Shown here in pieces: positions 33,570-45,111 of a stretch of 64,000 nucleotides of DNA (its first letter is position 1; every line of letters starts with the position of its first letter). The translations under genes and the position numbers were made by a program. Below the pieces are notes generated by a model, which was given only the letters and a program-made list of their open reading frames with translations, was not told the origin of the DNA and did no database searches. Source of the stretch: Haliclona indistincta (taxonomy: Eukaryota; Porifera; Demospongiae; Haplosclerida; Chalinidae); the NCBI GenBank assembly GCA_964017065.1, contig OZ024783.1, forward strand, positions 7,480,391-7,544,390. The letters are read 5' to 3'.

Positions 33570-33700
33570 TAGTCAATCTTCATCCATAGATGACCATTTT
33601 TCTGCATGTAGATATCATTATTATCGATAATAATTTCATGTCATAACCATGCATGGTATACAAACCAACAACCTCAAAGGGAGATTGAAGGTAAAATAGC
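33570..33700. repeat. Segmental block shared with 14900 and 21000
   Basis: TAGTCAATCTTCATCCATAG, TTTTTCTGCATGTAGATAT and CCTCAAAGGGAGATTGAAGG repeat the DNA beside Ig copies 3 and 5. From 33700 to 34131 nothing is recognised. Confidence 0.65.
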
Positions 33701-34131
33701 TGAATACTGATAGCACTGCAGTCAATGGTTCCAAACGTCCAAACTTTGCTGTTGCCATACTGCAGCTAGGGTCCAGATACACTTGTAGCCAAAATATGCA
33801 GTAACGTGAACAGACAACCAAGAGACAAATGCACCGGGATCAAAATTCTAATTTTCAAATCACAACACATGCACGTACACAAACAGAGAGAGGAACACAA
33901 AAAGAGAGAGGAACAATGACTTACAACACTCACATGACAAAAATACAAGAGGTGACAGACTGACTGACTACAAGACTGACGGATTACAAGAATAACACAA
34001 GATTACTACATTACAGAATACTACAGAGAATAAAAAGCTACCTTTAAAATTAGAATTATAACTGCATCTAAATTTTGGGTCAAAAACTACAACAACTAAT
34101 TGCACTATCTGCAATGTACTGTTTATTGGTA

Positions 34132-35495
34132 TCATTTTATCAGTATGTGTTCCCTCTTTGGACTGCTCGGCTTTAACTGTATGTTGTCTACAGTCACTTT
34201 GAAAAAGAGAGTGTTATCTTTCAGGTACAGAGATTGTCGGTCAAGTGCAAGAAGTTCCGAAAATTGTATGAAGTTTCTCTCGCCAAATATGTTTTCCGTG
34301 TTTTTGCTTGGCAGTTTTTCATTCTCTGATGAAATTTCCTTGGTGTAATCTTTTCCACTTTCCGAGTGGTTCAGTATTGAGACGGTGAAGATTCCACTGA
34401 ATGGCCACTCGAGATCGGTGCCATGTTTTCCAGCTGTCACACTAATGTAGCAGGAGACAAACCCAGTTGTAGCAGAGTTGAAATCCACTCGCAGAAAAGC
34501 GGTGTACCCTTTCGTGGAGTTGGTGGAGAAGTTGCTGCTGTGCCAACTCCTTCCCTTGGCACTTCTTGCATTCAAGAACCTGGACACGTTTTCCATCTTC
34601 AGTATCTCTGATCTTAGTGGTCCCATTGAAACGATACGTCCCAGATAAGCATTCTCTGCTCTCAGTCGACCAATTACTTGAATAGCTAGTCGCAGATGGT
34701 CACTCATGGCTGTTAAATTGTGTTGTGGTAAGTCTTGTCTTCTTGGTCGTGCTGCGCATCCTACTGACTGATAATGGCAGGAAACTGGCTCTACTCTACA
34801 CTTGACCTGGTGGGATTCCATACTGTGACGTTTCTTTTCTCTTGAGCATAATGGACAAGCAATCAACTGATTAGGACAAATATCTAAGTGACCAGCTCCA
34901 GTGATATACTGATACTCTCCAAGCTCATCACAAAGCAAGCACTTGTGGGGTCTTTTAGGGCAATCTTTCGTTAGATGGCTATCGAGATTGCGACGCTGCA
35001 CTACAGTACCACACTCGTTGGTACATTCCACGTCTTGGTACTTGCATGTAGCAAGATGGTTTTTAGCACTTTTTACTGCTCCTTTCCATTTGCATCCCTT
35101 AGCCATGTTTAGACAATTTACCGGCAGGCTATCAACTTCACTATCTATCGTAACATCTTTCACTGTGTTTTTGTCATTGAAAGGTACTCTGCAGAAAGGA
35201 CACGGATTCCAACCATACATTGTGTCTTTTTTCTTGTGTTGCTCCACGCAGTCTTTGCAGAAGACTTTGCCACAGGCAATTGAATTATGTTGAAATGCAT
35301 CACACACAACTTTGTTGCACAGCTTACAGAAACATCTTGCTGGTGGACTGGTAACAAATGAGTGCTCATATTCTCTAATATTCTGTAGAGATCAAGACAG
35401 AATCTGTAAATTAAATGTTACCATAATTTCTTACTATAGTATAGGAGTACCGTAATTTGCAAGTCAGATGTCAACTTTTTGCGTAGCTTTTCCAT
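34132..35495 (-). CDS. TRAF-like RING/zinc-finger/MATH protein
   Basis: Adaptor and likely E3 ubiquitin ligase of receptor signalling, cytoplasmic. The long exon 35382-34132 has acceptor CTCTACAG before 35382. A small first exon 35495-35451 (MEKLRKKLTSDLQIT, GT donor, 68-bp intron, phase 0) is my preferred start, giving 431 residues; it is weakly supported. The RING is at about 34-80: CKLC, then CGKVFCKDC and CPFC; Lys stands where family members usually have His in CGH. TRAF-type zinc fingers are at about 100-240 (CKWKGAVKSAKNHLATC, CGTVVQRRNLDSHLTKDC, CPLCSREKK). A short helical linker (LRLAIQVIGRLRAENAYL) follows. The C-terminal TRAF/MATH domain has LRVDFNS, DLEWPFSGIFTVSILNH, FIQFSELL and YLKDNTLFFKVTV. 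Stop at 34132-34134. It stands alone between inverted family X copies. Confidence 0.85.
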
Positions 35496-35869
35496 CAAGA
35501 CGCATGCGCATTGACGAAATGTAAATGGATTTGTACAGTCAAATTTGCATGCGTAGCGTGCCATGGTTGTAAGCTTGAGACAACGAATTTGCAAACTATA
35601 ATAATAACTCGTGAGCAAACCAAATTTCTTGCAATGCATTACCATCAGATGTCAATATCTTCCTATTTGCATGCACGCATACGTAAGATGACGCGGTTAA
35701 TGTGTATTGACCACCTAATTAAGTGCTGTTTCCTATCCCGTTTTGTAATATCTATGATTTTATGGAACTGAGTACAAGAAATAAAGTTTTCTAACGAAAT
35801 CAAAGGATGTAGGCATGCACCTGCCAGGAGAATTTGCCAAAGGTGGCAGGTGCCTTTGACAACTGCCAA

Positions 35870-36115
35870 ATGCACCTGCCAGGAGAATTTCACGACTGTT
35901 TGTAGGTATATTGTTCCAGGAACTGCTTGTGTTAAGGTGCTAGGGTCATTGTAGAAAGAAGAAAAGATAATGAAACTCGATTTTCATCTCTTCGAGGTCT
36001 GTCACTTTAGCAACGTGTTTGAGCAATCTCTGTGCTAATGTACAGTTGGGGCATCACCAGAGAACAGATCTAAGTGACTTTAGGTATATAGTTCACCACC
36101 AAGTGACATATCAGC
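35870..36115. repeat. Fragment of family Y repeat
   Basis: CACCTGCCAGGAGAATTTCA, TGAAACTCGATTTTCATC and CAGATCTAAGT follow the order of 40780-41430. Between 35496 and 35870 nothing is recognised apart from a short inverted CACCTGCCAGGAGAATTT/TGGCAGGTGC pair. Confidence 0.65.
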
Positions 36116-36179
36116 GTTTTAACACTTGCGCCAGCCCATAGATACATGTATTAGTAAAGTAAAAAATTTTTAATAAAAA

Positions 36180-38062
36180 ACTGAAAAGTGTAGGGATGAC
36201 TCTTAAAAAAGGAAAGGAACAAGATGGGATGATGCTTGCAAAAGTAAAGGAACAAGATGGAATAATGCTTGCAAATGTAAAAGTCCCAAGTATCCCTACA
36301 TCAGCGGCTTGCTGCGACGACGTGCAATTGACAAATGCGGAATCCTCTTCTTATACCTTTTACAACCGTCAATTACTTATCAGACCGTGTCCTCCAAAAC
36401 ACAGATACCTCTACTTATTTACAACTGTCAACTACTTCATCGGACTGCGTCCTCCAAACACAGCTACCTGCAGCTTATTTACAACTGTCAACTACTTCAT
36501 CCTCCTAAACACAGATACCTATTATTATAGTTATTCACAACCGTCAATTACTTCATCGGACTGCGTCCTCCAAACACAGATTCACAACCGTCAATTACTC
36601 CATCGGACTGCGTCCTCCTTCAAGCCGCTGATGTAGGGATACTTGGGACTTTTACATTTGCAAGCATTATTCCATCTTGTTCCTTTACTTTTGCAAGCAT
36701 CATCCCATCTTGTTCCTTTCCTTTTTTAAGAGTCATCCCTACACTTTTCAGTTTTTTATTAAAAATTTTTTACTTTACTTGTTCCTGTTACTTTTTTGAT
36801 CACTGTCAGTTTGAACTTATTAGTTGTATTCTATGTTAGATGTTATTTCATTCTTACAACTCTGTGAGCAGTATATAGATACTAGTCTAGCAGAGATGTG
36901 AACGTGCACAGCCTCTTGAGAGTAAGGAGTGTGGTTTAAATGTTTAATATTACCAATCACAAGAATAATCATTCATTGAAAGGTTTAAAATAGTTAAAGA
37001 GGTTGAGGACGCAGACAGCATAATGTCAAGTTCAGGTATGATTTGACAACATGATACTTGTTAGTATTGTAATGGATGAAGAAGAGACTAGCACTAGTAC
37101 TGACAATTCATCGATGCTGCGAGCCTAAATAGTAGGAGCACGCCTAGTAGAATCTTGTTGAAGTCAATATCACACTCACAGAGGCTTCTAGTCCTTTGCA
37201 ACTTACGTTGCGTGGTGTAGGAACCTTACTGTGCGTAGAATCTTGCTGCCGGTAAGCAGGCTAGACACTCAAGATGTTCACGTCTGTGTAAGTCAGCTTT
37301 AACCCGCCATCTGAAGCGTTAACGAACAGATCAGTGTTATTTAGGGTATAGTACTGGTTTAGACACATTTTCATACCTCTGGCTTGCGCGCTGAAGCGTC
37401 CAGAGCAGAGACAAAACGCAGTAGCGAGATAGCTGCAAAACCGATGTGGGCGGAGTTAATGATAAGAAGCGACAAGAGGGTTAATTAATGAAGTCGCTAG
37501 TCCAAAACGGTCCAAAAACCATGTTTTTCAAGGATTACTCGCTTCTGGTAGTGTTTGATGCTTATCTAAGAAGTAAGTGCACTAACCCTGATATATACAC
37601 ATGCGATGGTGCAGGTTTGGTAGTGATTCGTTCACTCATGACAGCGCTATGCTTGTCAAAGAAGAAGAAGAAGAAGAAAAAGAAGAAGAAAGAAGACGAA
37701 CAATTCGCGTGGGCGGCGATTTCAGTTTACCACTTTAGAAACGTCTGCCAGCTTCGCCAAAGGTATTTTCTTGCTCAGAACAATCGCCTGATCAATCCTA
37801 GATGTCTAGAATCTCGAGAAACGCTATAACAGCGAAGATCTGCAAATGCTCTCTGTCTTGATTTTCGTCGTCAAACAAGCAGTCCCGGCGACTTTCATAG
37901 ACGTCCTACAAGCGCTTACACTTCAGAGTCACTCAGAGATAGTTAAAATGCAGTATAGATGTATAATAGTAGAGATATGTGCGAAAACTCATTTTCATAC
38001 ATGAGTAGCCGCCATCTTAATTCGTGGTCATCCCTACATATCATTGCCTATCGGCAATGATA
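36180..38062 (-). mobile_element. Family X repeat, copy 3 (inverted)
   Basis: Complement of copies 1 and 2: foldback end at 36192-36755, the AGTGCACTTACTTCTTAGAT segment inverted near 37570, (AAG)n at 37657-37697, and the palindromic start near 38040-38062. With copy 2 it brackets the TRAF-like gene in inverted orientation. Confidence 0.75.
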
Positions 38063-38063
38063 A

Positions 38064-38440
38064 TAGTACAGGAAATTTAAAAAGATTTCAAAAGGATGTA
38101 GGGTTGTGAAATCTACCACTGGTCCACAATGTAAACTAACAAGGAACAAGCGTGGAATGGTAACACGATTGACTTGCTAATAACAGACCATAGATCCCTA
38201 TGACTATAGCTAGTTGCTATAGTCTGCTAGTTGCTGTTGATTGACACCTGACGTGCATTCTTATGTACAGCCACTGATGTAGGGATCTATGGTCTGCTAT
38301 TAGCAAGTCAATTGCGTTACCATTCCATGCTTGTTCCTTGTTAGTTTATATTGTGGACCGTGGTTGATTTCACAACCACACATCTTTTTGATTTCGATAG
38401 AAATCTTTTTAATTTTCTTGTTTGTGTCCTTTTTTTTAGT
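38064..38440. repeat. Family Z palindrome
   Basis: TGTAGGGTTGTGAAATCTAC, TGTAAACTAACAAGGAACAA and ACCATAGATCCCTA are mirrored to 38400. An inverted counterpart is at 43665-44340. Its TGTAGGG ends resemble family X ends. Confidence 0.75.
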
Positions 38441-38658
38441 GAAGTGCAGTTCAATATCATGCATGTACTGAGCCGTCTTTCTTTGCACCATTGGTTTAGT
38501 TTTCTTGTTGCTGATGGCTTTTCTTTATTATTAACAATTTTAAACTTGTAGCTAAAAATAATTATTATGCAGAATGGTGATTCTACACGAGCTTACAGTT
38601 CTTCGAAGACTCCAGACAAATATGTGTTCTCCGTGATCCATACGGCACAGCGATACTC

Positions 38659-39787
38659 TAGTCTTGTTCCCAGACCACACCTCTTCCGCTATGCTTCCCA
38701 GAGGGTCTGGCAGCTTGCTCGACTTTTCTCGGTCTTGGTGACGTCATTGTCACGCGTTCAATAGCTACACGGTACGGATGCAATACATGGTTCCAAAAGT
38801 AATAATTGCGCGCGCGTCGCGCTGGGCTACGTCACCAGCCACGCCTCCCTTGGTGGGCGAAAGAGTGAAAAATGTATGGGAAATCGACTTCGAACGATTA
38901 TATTGCATCTCTGGAGCCACCGCCGAAACAGAGGTTTTCAGAGCACCTTGCTTTTGTTCCGACAGAGCCGTTTTGACACAATTGGTGCGATCATGCACAC
39001 AGCAACTGGTAACCACGGGTAGGTCTGTATTGTACCGGACTCTTGCACCACGAAGCGAAAAGCAGAATGAGTCGTTAATGTGTGGATGTTTAATACACTT
39101 GAGTAGCAGTGAATTGGACTGGTCAGCAACTAAAGTTCCGCGTGCGCTTCGTGGTGCAAGGTCTCAGCAAAGTCCGGTAGAACTGACAGCTTGCCCACCA
39201 AAATATAGGCGTAACCTACACGTGAATTACGTACCGCCCAATTTGCCGGTTGAATTAATGAGTTAATAACTACTTTTGAAACCAAGTATATGCGGACAAA
39301 TTGTCTGTATACTAATGTCTGCGGTCACATGAACCACAGCACTCGACAATAATTATAGATCAGGTCAGGAAGACACGACATGTACTATGCTATGTTCATT
39401 GGTGGCGCTCGAAGATGGCAGCGCTCACAAATGTATTGGCAACAACTATAAATCGCAAATTATTTTTCCACACCTGTTGGTAGCGAAATCGCTTGTTTGA
39501 GCCAGCTAAGAAGTGGCTGGCTGCCTCGTAGTACTTATTAGTCAACGAAGATTACCCTAGATGCTCTCTGTCATCGATGAATCTGAACACATTGCACTAC
39601 CGCCATGTTGATCATGTGCTCAATGGCACGTTTGCCATGTGAATTTTGAAAATAAGGCGATCTGATTGGTCATTTCCATTTTCTGAGAATGAAACGTCAT
39701 CAAGACCGAGAAAAGTCGAGCGAGCTGCCAGACCCTCTGGGAAGCATAGCGGAAGAGGTGTGGTCTGGGAACGAGATACTAGTACTA
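38659..39787. mobile_element. 1.13-kb TAGTCTTG element, duplication CGATACTC
   Basis: An inverted end of about 85 bp starts TAGTCTTGTTCCCAGACC and includes CTTCCGCTATGCTTCCCAG; the right copy ends with ten extra bases. CGATACTC flanks at 38651-38658 and 39788-39795. The uninterrupted site is present in the inverted family Y copy near 43340-43350. The open plus frame 38778-39266 has no recognisable motif and is not called. Confidence 0.75.
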
Positions 39788-39870
39788 CGATACTCAAGCT
39801 AGTGCTTGGTCACGTGCGCTAACCACTGCTTGGTCACGTGCGTATTGTGCAATCACAATAATGGCATCTA

Positions 39871-40692
39871 GGGTCGCTCTAAAAGGAGGAACGAGGAAAT
39901 AAGAAATGGGAAACGGAAATGAGGAAACGGAGAAATGACGAGATAATGTAGGGCGGGGTAACTTGGAAAAAAAATTGTTCTCTTACCGGGCGTGAAGAAA
40001 ATTGCTGGACGTCGATCGGTTCACACAGGAGGTACATTAATAGTCGACCGTGGGCATAAAGAATCTTGGAGCTAGCTTTTTGTCTGCTTTGCAACCGACG
40101 CTCGATTATGAAGTGAACTGGTAAATTAGTAGGTGTGGTAACTTGGAACACATCAGTATATTCCTGGCAATGCTGCTAAGGAAAATAGGAGCGAAGATGA
40201 ATTCTAGTCGCCTGTAATCGCATGTCCGAAGCTTTTAGTGCATATTCGCAGACAAAATCGAATATTTTCCGCGCAATCTGCGCGGCTAAGATTATCATAG
40301 CTAAACTGAGGCAAAGTTTTCTTCACGAAACAATGAAAGTCAAACACAACAATCAGGATGATCTCCTTCTGGTGTTCTACACTCGGCTACTGTTAGTAGC
40401 AGAGTCGGTAAAATCGAAATTCAATGATTTTAGAGATGATCTAGAAATATTATTTAACGCTACTATTTTGCTGCTGGTCGGGTCCATATCTAAATCCATC
40501 GTCCATCGTCTAAAACACTACAAAGAAGAAAGAAGTACGCTTAAAGGTGCCACACCGGCGACTGTTGGGAAATACGAGGTGAAGGTTTGAATTTTGTTCC
40601 AAGACGGTACTCCGCCCTACCTTGTCATTTCTCCGTTTCCTCGTTTCCGTTTCCCATTTCTTATTTCCTCGTTCCTCCTTTTAGAGCGACCC
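39871..40692. mobile_element. 822-bp TIR element with a 122-codon open frame
   Basis: Near-perfect inverted ends of about 68 bp (GGGTCGCTCTAAAAGGAGGA...) flanked by TGGCATCTA and TGGCGTCTA. The intact inverted copy at 43262-43275 preserves the empty site. The 9-bp duplication suits a Mutator-like element. Confidence 0.85.
40222..40590 (+). CDS. Small hypothetical protein inside a TIR element
   Basis: 122-residue open frame from ATG to TGA with balanced composition. It has mostly helix-forming stretches (AICAAKIIIAKLRQSFLHE, DDLLLVFYTRLLLVAESVK) and a Lys/Arg-rich end. It fills much of the element between its inverted ends. I recognise no family. It is too small for a transposase, so it may be a captured exon or an accessory protein. 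Confidence 0.35.
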   Translation: MSEAFSAYSQTKSNIFRAICAAKIIIAKLRQSFLHETMKVKHNNQDDLLLVFYTRLLLVAESVKSKFNDFRDDLEILFNATILLLVGSISKSIVHRLKHYKEERSTLKGATPATVGKYEVKV

Positions 40693-41470
<778 letters not shown>

Positions 41471-41843
41471 AGGGATGGGAAACGAGTGCATATTTGCATG
41501 TTAGCACAGTCAGTCATCGTTGAACGATTATTGCGAAAATTGACCATGCCCACAATAAATCCACTATAGTGCTAGAAATTGCCCTTTTTTAAGCCAAGAT
41601 GCCTAGCGTCGTCTGTTGCTCTGGAAATTGCTGTACTGTTCAGAACCATCCATTTCCACTAGCTTACTGCCTTTCTACCTGCACAGCAAGCCATGGAGAC
41701 AGTGTGTTCTTCTGCATCCAATTACATGCTCAGAAAGCCGGTGAATATTCCTAAAAAACGAGCTAAAAACTCGTTTCCTTGTTGCCCGTTAGATCTATGA
41801 CGCAGCTAACCTTCCAGTTCCACTAAAGTTGTTCGAGGTGCAT

Positions 41844-42013
41844 AGTTATCATTGCCGATCGTCAATGATATGTAGGGTTGACCTCAAATTAAGATGGCAG
41901 CTACTCATGTGTGAAAATGAGTTATCTCACATATCTCCACTGCTATACTTTACTAGTACTGCATTTAAACTATCTCTGACTGAATCTGAAGTGTAAGCGT
42001 TTGTAAGAAGTCT
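41844..42013 (+). mobile_element. Family X 5' fragment
   Basis: Palindromic start, TGTAGGGTTGACCTC and GATGGCAGCTACTCATGTGTG. It is cut at AAGAAGTCT by the next element and resumes at 44406. Confidence 0.75.
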
Positions 42014-42165
42014 TAGCCTCGCCTCCAGGCCACTCCCCCAAAGCTGAGAGATGGCCTGGTACAGACTGTCTGAAAATGCTCCAAAATTACACCAAAACTG
42101 GTGTACGTTCCGTGAATTCGATTCGCACACGTTTAGATATACGTCCGTTCCAATTTACATCAGCA

Positions 42166-42509
42166 ATGACTAGCGCTACTGTTAATGCTACCGATACCTT
42201 CAATGACGTTGTAAAATATGCTCTTGAGAGAGTTGGCAAAGCTGGAATATGGTGCTCAAGTCTACGCAAGTGGAAGCTATTCGTTGTGTGTACGAAGAAA
42301 AGGATGTGTTTGTGTTTTATCAACGTGCTTCGGGGAAGACTATCTGCTTCGAAATTCTGCCCTTTTTATTCGATTACAAACACGTTAAAGTTGGCAACAC
42401 AAGCACAGCAACAGGAAGGGGTAGCGTAGTGGTAGTTGTCTCTCCACTGGTCTCCCTTATGACCGACCAGGTCTGCAGCTTTCGATCGCAAAGCAATTTT
42501 CGAGTGTAA
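42166..42509 (+). pseudogene. Decayed RecQ-like helicase fragment
   Basis: The plus strand from ATG 42166 reads TFNDVVKYALERVGK. After a frameshift near 42245 it reads TQVEAIRCVYEEKDVFVF, a ruined Walker A (YQRASGKT in place of LPTGFGKS), ICFEILPFLFDYKH, and VVVVVSPLVSLMTDQV. This aligns end to end with residues 1-87 of the helicase at 1-841, then stops. The start is 152 bp inside the element's terminus, the same arrangement as at 841-984. Confidence 0.8.
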
Positions 42510-42869
42510 GCATGAACATAACTCGGCAACTAAAGCTGATCATATCGAAAAAAGGATCCGTGGGTCCCTAGATTACTAAGCTGTCTAGCTGCATGCCAAG
42601 TCTAGTCGTGCTACAGAGCGCTCACAACGATATTTTCGATTTCTTAGGCCCCGTTTTGCAAAGGATAAAGTACAGTCTTTGCTCTGTCTGGATAAGCAAT
42701 GCTTTATTCAGTCAAACCAACATGCGCGATGCTACGAGTGTTTCTTTCAGACGACCATTTCTGCTTGCTCATGAGTGGGCGTGGTATATCCCGTAACCAT
42801 AATAATCAGTGAAGATATTGCGCGCATGCGTAGACAGTCTGTACCATGCAGGCTATATTAGGGAGGCAC

Positions 42870-43440
42870 GGTAGTAGGGTTGAACGAGAAAACAAGATGG
42901 CGGCTACATACAATGTATTAGCGTCCAAACACTGATATTTCGCCTGGTGAAGAATTTTATACGTCCAAAGACACTTAGATCTGCTCTCTGGCGTTGCCCC
43001 ATCTTACAGTAGCAAGGAGATTGCTCGTAATTGTTACTAAAGTGACGAACGTGGAAACGGTGAAAATCAAATTTCGTCATCTTCGTTTTCTTCTTCTTCC
43101 TTTCTTCCACTCGCCTAGCATCTTTACGTGAGCAATGCCGAAACCAAAACACCCACGAACAGTCGTGAAATTCTCCTGGCATGTGCTTTTTGAACTTAGT
43201 TTTTAGCAAAACGGCGATATAAATTCCGCGATTTCTCGATCGTGATCCATTGTCAGCTAAGTGTAGACGCCATTATTGTGATTGCGCAATACGCACGTGA
43301 CCAAGCAGTGGCTAGTGCACGTGACCAAGCACTAGCTTGAGTATCTCTGCGCTGTATGGATCACGGAGAACACATATCTGTCTGGAGTCTTCGAAGAATG
43401 GCATGCTATAGGATCACCATTCTGCACTTGCCAGATCTAC
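42870..43440 (-). repeat. Inverted copy of family Y
   Basis: Complement of 38570-38658 joined to 39790-39870 and 40693-41460, without the insertions present there. It serves as the empty-site reference for the elements at 38659 and 39871. Confidence 0.85.
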
Positions 43441-43687
43441 AAAGTAGTGTGGGCGGGGCTCGTATGCAATTCATGCATGCATGCGTAGGCGAGCTGATAA
43501 ATTATTGAAAAATTATTTTTTGCTACAAGTTTAAATTGTTAATAATTAAGAAAAGCCATCAACAACAGGAAAACTAAACCAATGGTGGAAACAAAGACGG
43601 CTCAGCACGTGCAATGAACTGCACTGCACTAAAAAGGGACACAAACAAGAAAATTAAAAAGATTTCTATCGGAATCAAAAGGATGTA

Positions 43688-44042
43688 CAGTACCGTTCAC
43701 GAGTAAGTGTACTCAAACCCGCGGGCTAACCGCGCGTAACTTGGGGGTGCCCGCGGGTCCGTGAACGTGTACCCGCTGCCCGCACCACACTAACCCGCGG
43801 CCCTCATGCAGCCTTGCATGCACTCGCGACCCGCTGGATAGCTAGGCAGACTCACGTTGTCGTTGTGTGACTTTCGTGAGCATATACAGTGCTCGCACGT
43901 ATCCGCAACAGCGCGTGATGCACTCTGTATTCGCATCTACCCGCGGTTAATGATACACGGTTCCACGGGCAAGACAAAATTACCCCCGGGTTGCCTGCGA
44001 GTCTCCCGCGGGTGTTGGTCCACTTACTCGTGAGCGGTACTG
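43688..44042. mobile_element. 355-bp TA-flanked element, GC-rich
   Basis: The ends CAGTACCGTTCACGAGTAAG and complement (one change) are flanked by TA at 43686-43687 and 44043-44044. The empty site GATGTAGGGTTG exists at 38095. CAGT ends with TA duplication are typical of Tc1/mariner elements. The interior is rich in CCCGCGGG, unlike the AT-rich surroundings. Confidence 0.85.
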
Positions 44043-44340
44043 TAGGGTTGTGAAATCTACCACTGGTTCACAATGTAAACTAACAAGGAACAAGTATGGA
44101 ATGGTAACACAATTGACTTGCTACATGTGTAACAGCCGACCATAGATCCCTACATCAGTGGCTGCTGTGGTTAACCTAGTTGCTGTTGACTGCTGACACC
44201 TGACGTGCATTCAGCTTGTGCACAGCCACTGATGTAGGGATCTATGGTCTGTTAGCAAGTCAATCGTGTTACCATTCCATGCTTGTTCCCTGTTAGTTTA
44301 CATTGTAAACCAGTGGTAGGTTTCACAACCCTACATCCTT
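44043..44340 (-). repeat. Inverted copy of family Z palindrome
   Basis: Same arms as 38090-38400 (AACAAGGAACAAG, ACCATAGATCCCTACATCAG) around GTTGCTGTTGACTGCTGACA. Confidence 0.75.
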
Positions 44341-44405
44341 TTGATTTCGATAGAAATCTTTTTAATTTTCTTGTTATTATGATATCTAGCCTGGAGGCGA
44401 GACTA

Positions 44406-44911
44406 AAGAAGTCTGTGAAAGTCGCCGGGACTGCTTGCTTGACGACGAAAATCAAGATGGCGACTCTCAGGGAGCCGTTGCAGATCTTCACTGTTTTAGC
44501 GTTTCTCGAGATTCAAGACACGTAGGGTTGATCAGACGATTGTTCTGTATCTCGTGTGTCTTTTGTGCTACTGGTCTCAAATTTGCGTCCTTTTACCCCA
44601 GTGAGTAGCCGCAATTGCCCACACTCAAGTCGGTCAATATGCCCCTCCCACTTCGAAAGTGAAGCCGATAAAGTGCAACGACCTCGTCAAATTTTGCTCA
44701 AAGTTAGTGCTTTGGGGCTGGCTAATGAAAAGTACACACAAATAGCAGTGGTTTTGGTGAGTTGCAAAATGTAGCCCAGATCATAGAGAATGCACAAAAA
44801 TGTGTTTGCGAGCACCCTGAAGCCATAAAATGTCCAAATCGTCTTGGCAGCCATTTTGTTTCTCCTAAAATGTTGTGGAATTTGCACTGAAGCCATAGAA
44901 AAATGCCGTTG
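44406..44911. repeat. Family X fragment followed by second copy of the 3981-4571 element
   Basis: 44406-44550 resumes family X. From 44551, ATCTCGTGTGTCTTTTGTGC and on match 4052-4400 until the gap. Confidence 0.7.
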
Positions 44912-45111
44912 NNNNNNNNNNNNNNNNNNNNNNNNNNNNNNNNNNNNNNNNNNNNNNNNNNNNNNNNNNNNNNNNNNNNNNNNNNNNNNNNNNNNNNNNN
45001 NNNNNNNNNNNNNNNNNNNNNNNNNNNNNNNNNNNNNNNNNNNNNNNNNNNNNNNNNNNNNNNNNNNNNNNNNNNNNNNNNNNNNNNNNNNNNNNNNNNN
45101 NNNNNNNNNNN
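44912..45111. other. Assembly gap, 200 N
   Basis: Two hundred undetermined bases; true size unknown. Open frames reported across it would be artefacts. Confidence 1.

Larger units (their letters stand above)
42014..44405. mobile_element. 2.39-kb TAGCCTCG element, 9-bp duplication AAGAAGTCT
   Basis: The left end TAGCCTCGCCTCCAGGC and the right end, complement TAGTCTCGCCTCCAGGC, are flanked by AAGAAGTCT at 42005-42013 and 44406-44414. Family X runs straight through in other copies. It holds a decayed RecQ-like fragment near its left end, then an inverted family Y/Z segment. An inner pair GGTACAGACTGTCT (42057) and complement (near 42835) suggests a smaller original element. Confidence 0.8.

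Noticed and set aside
38778..39266. 162-codon plus frame inside the TAGTCTTG element
   Set aside because: No domain and irregular composition; probably chance.
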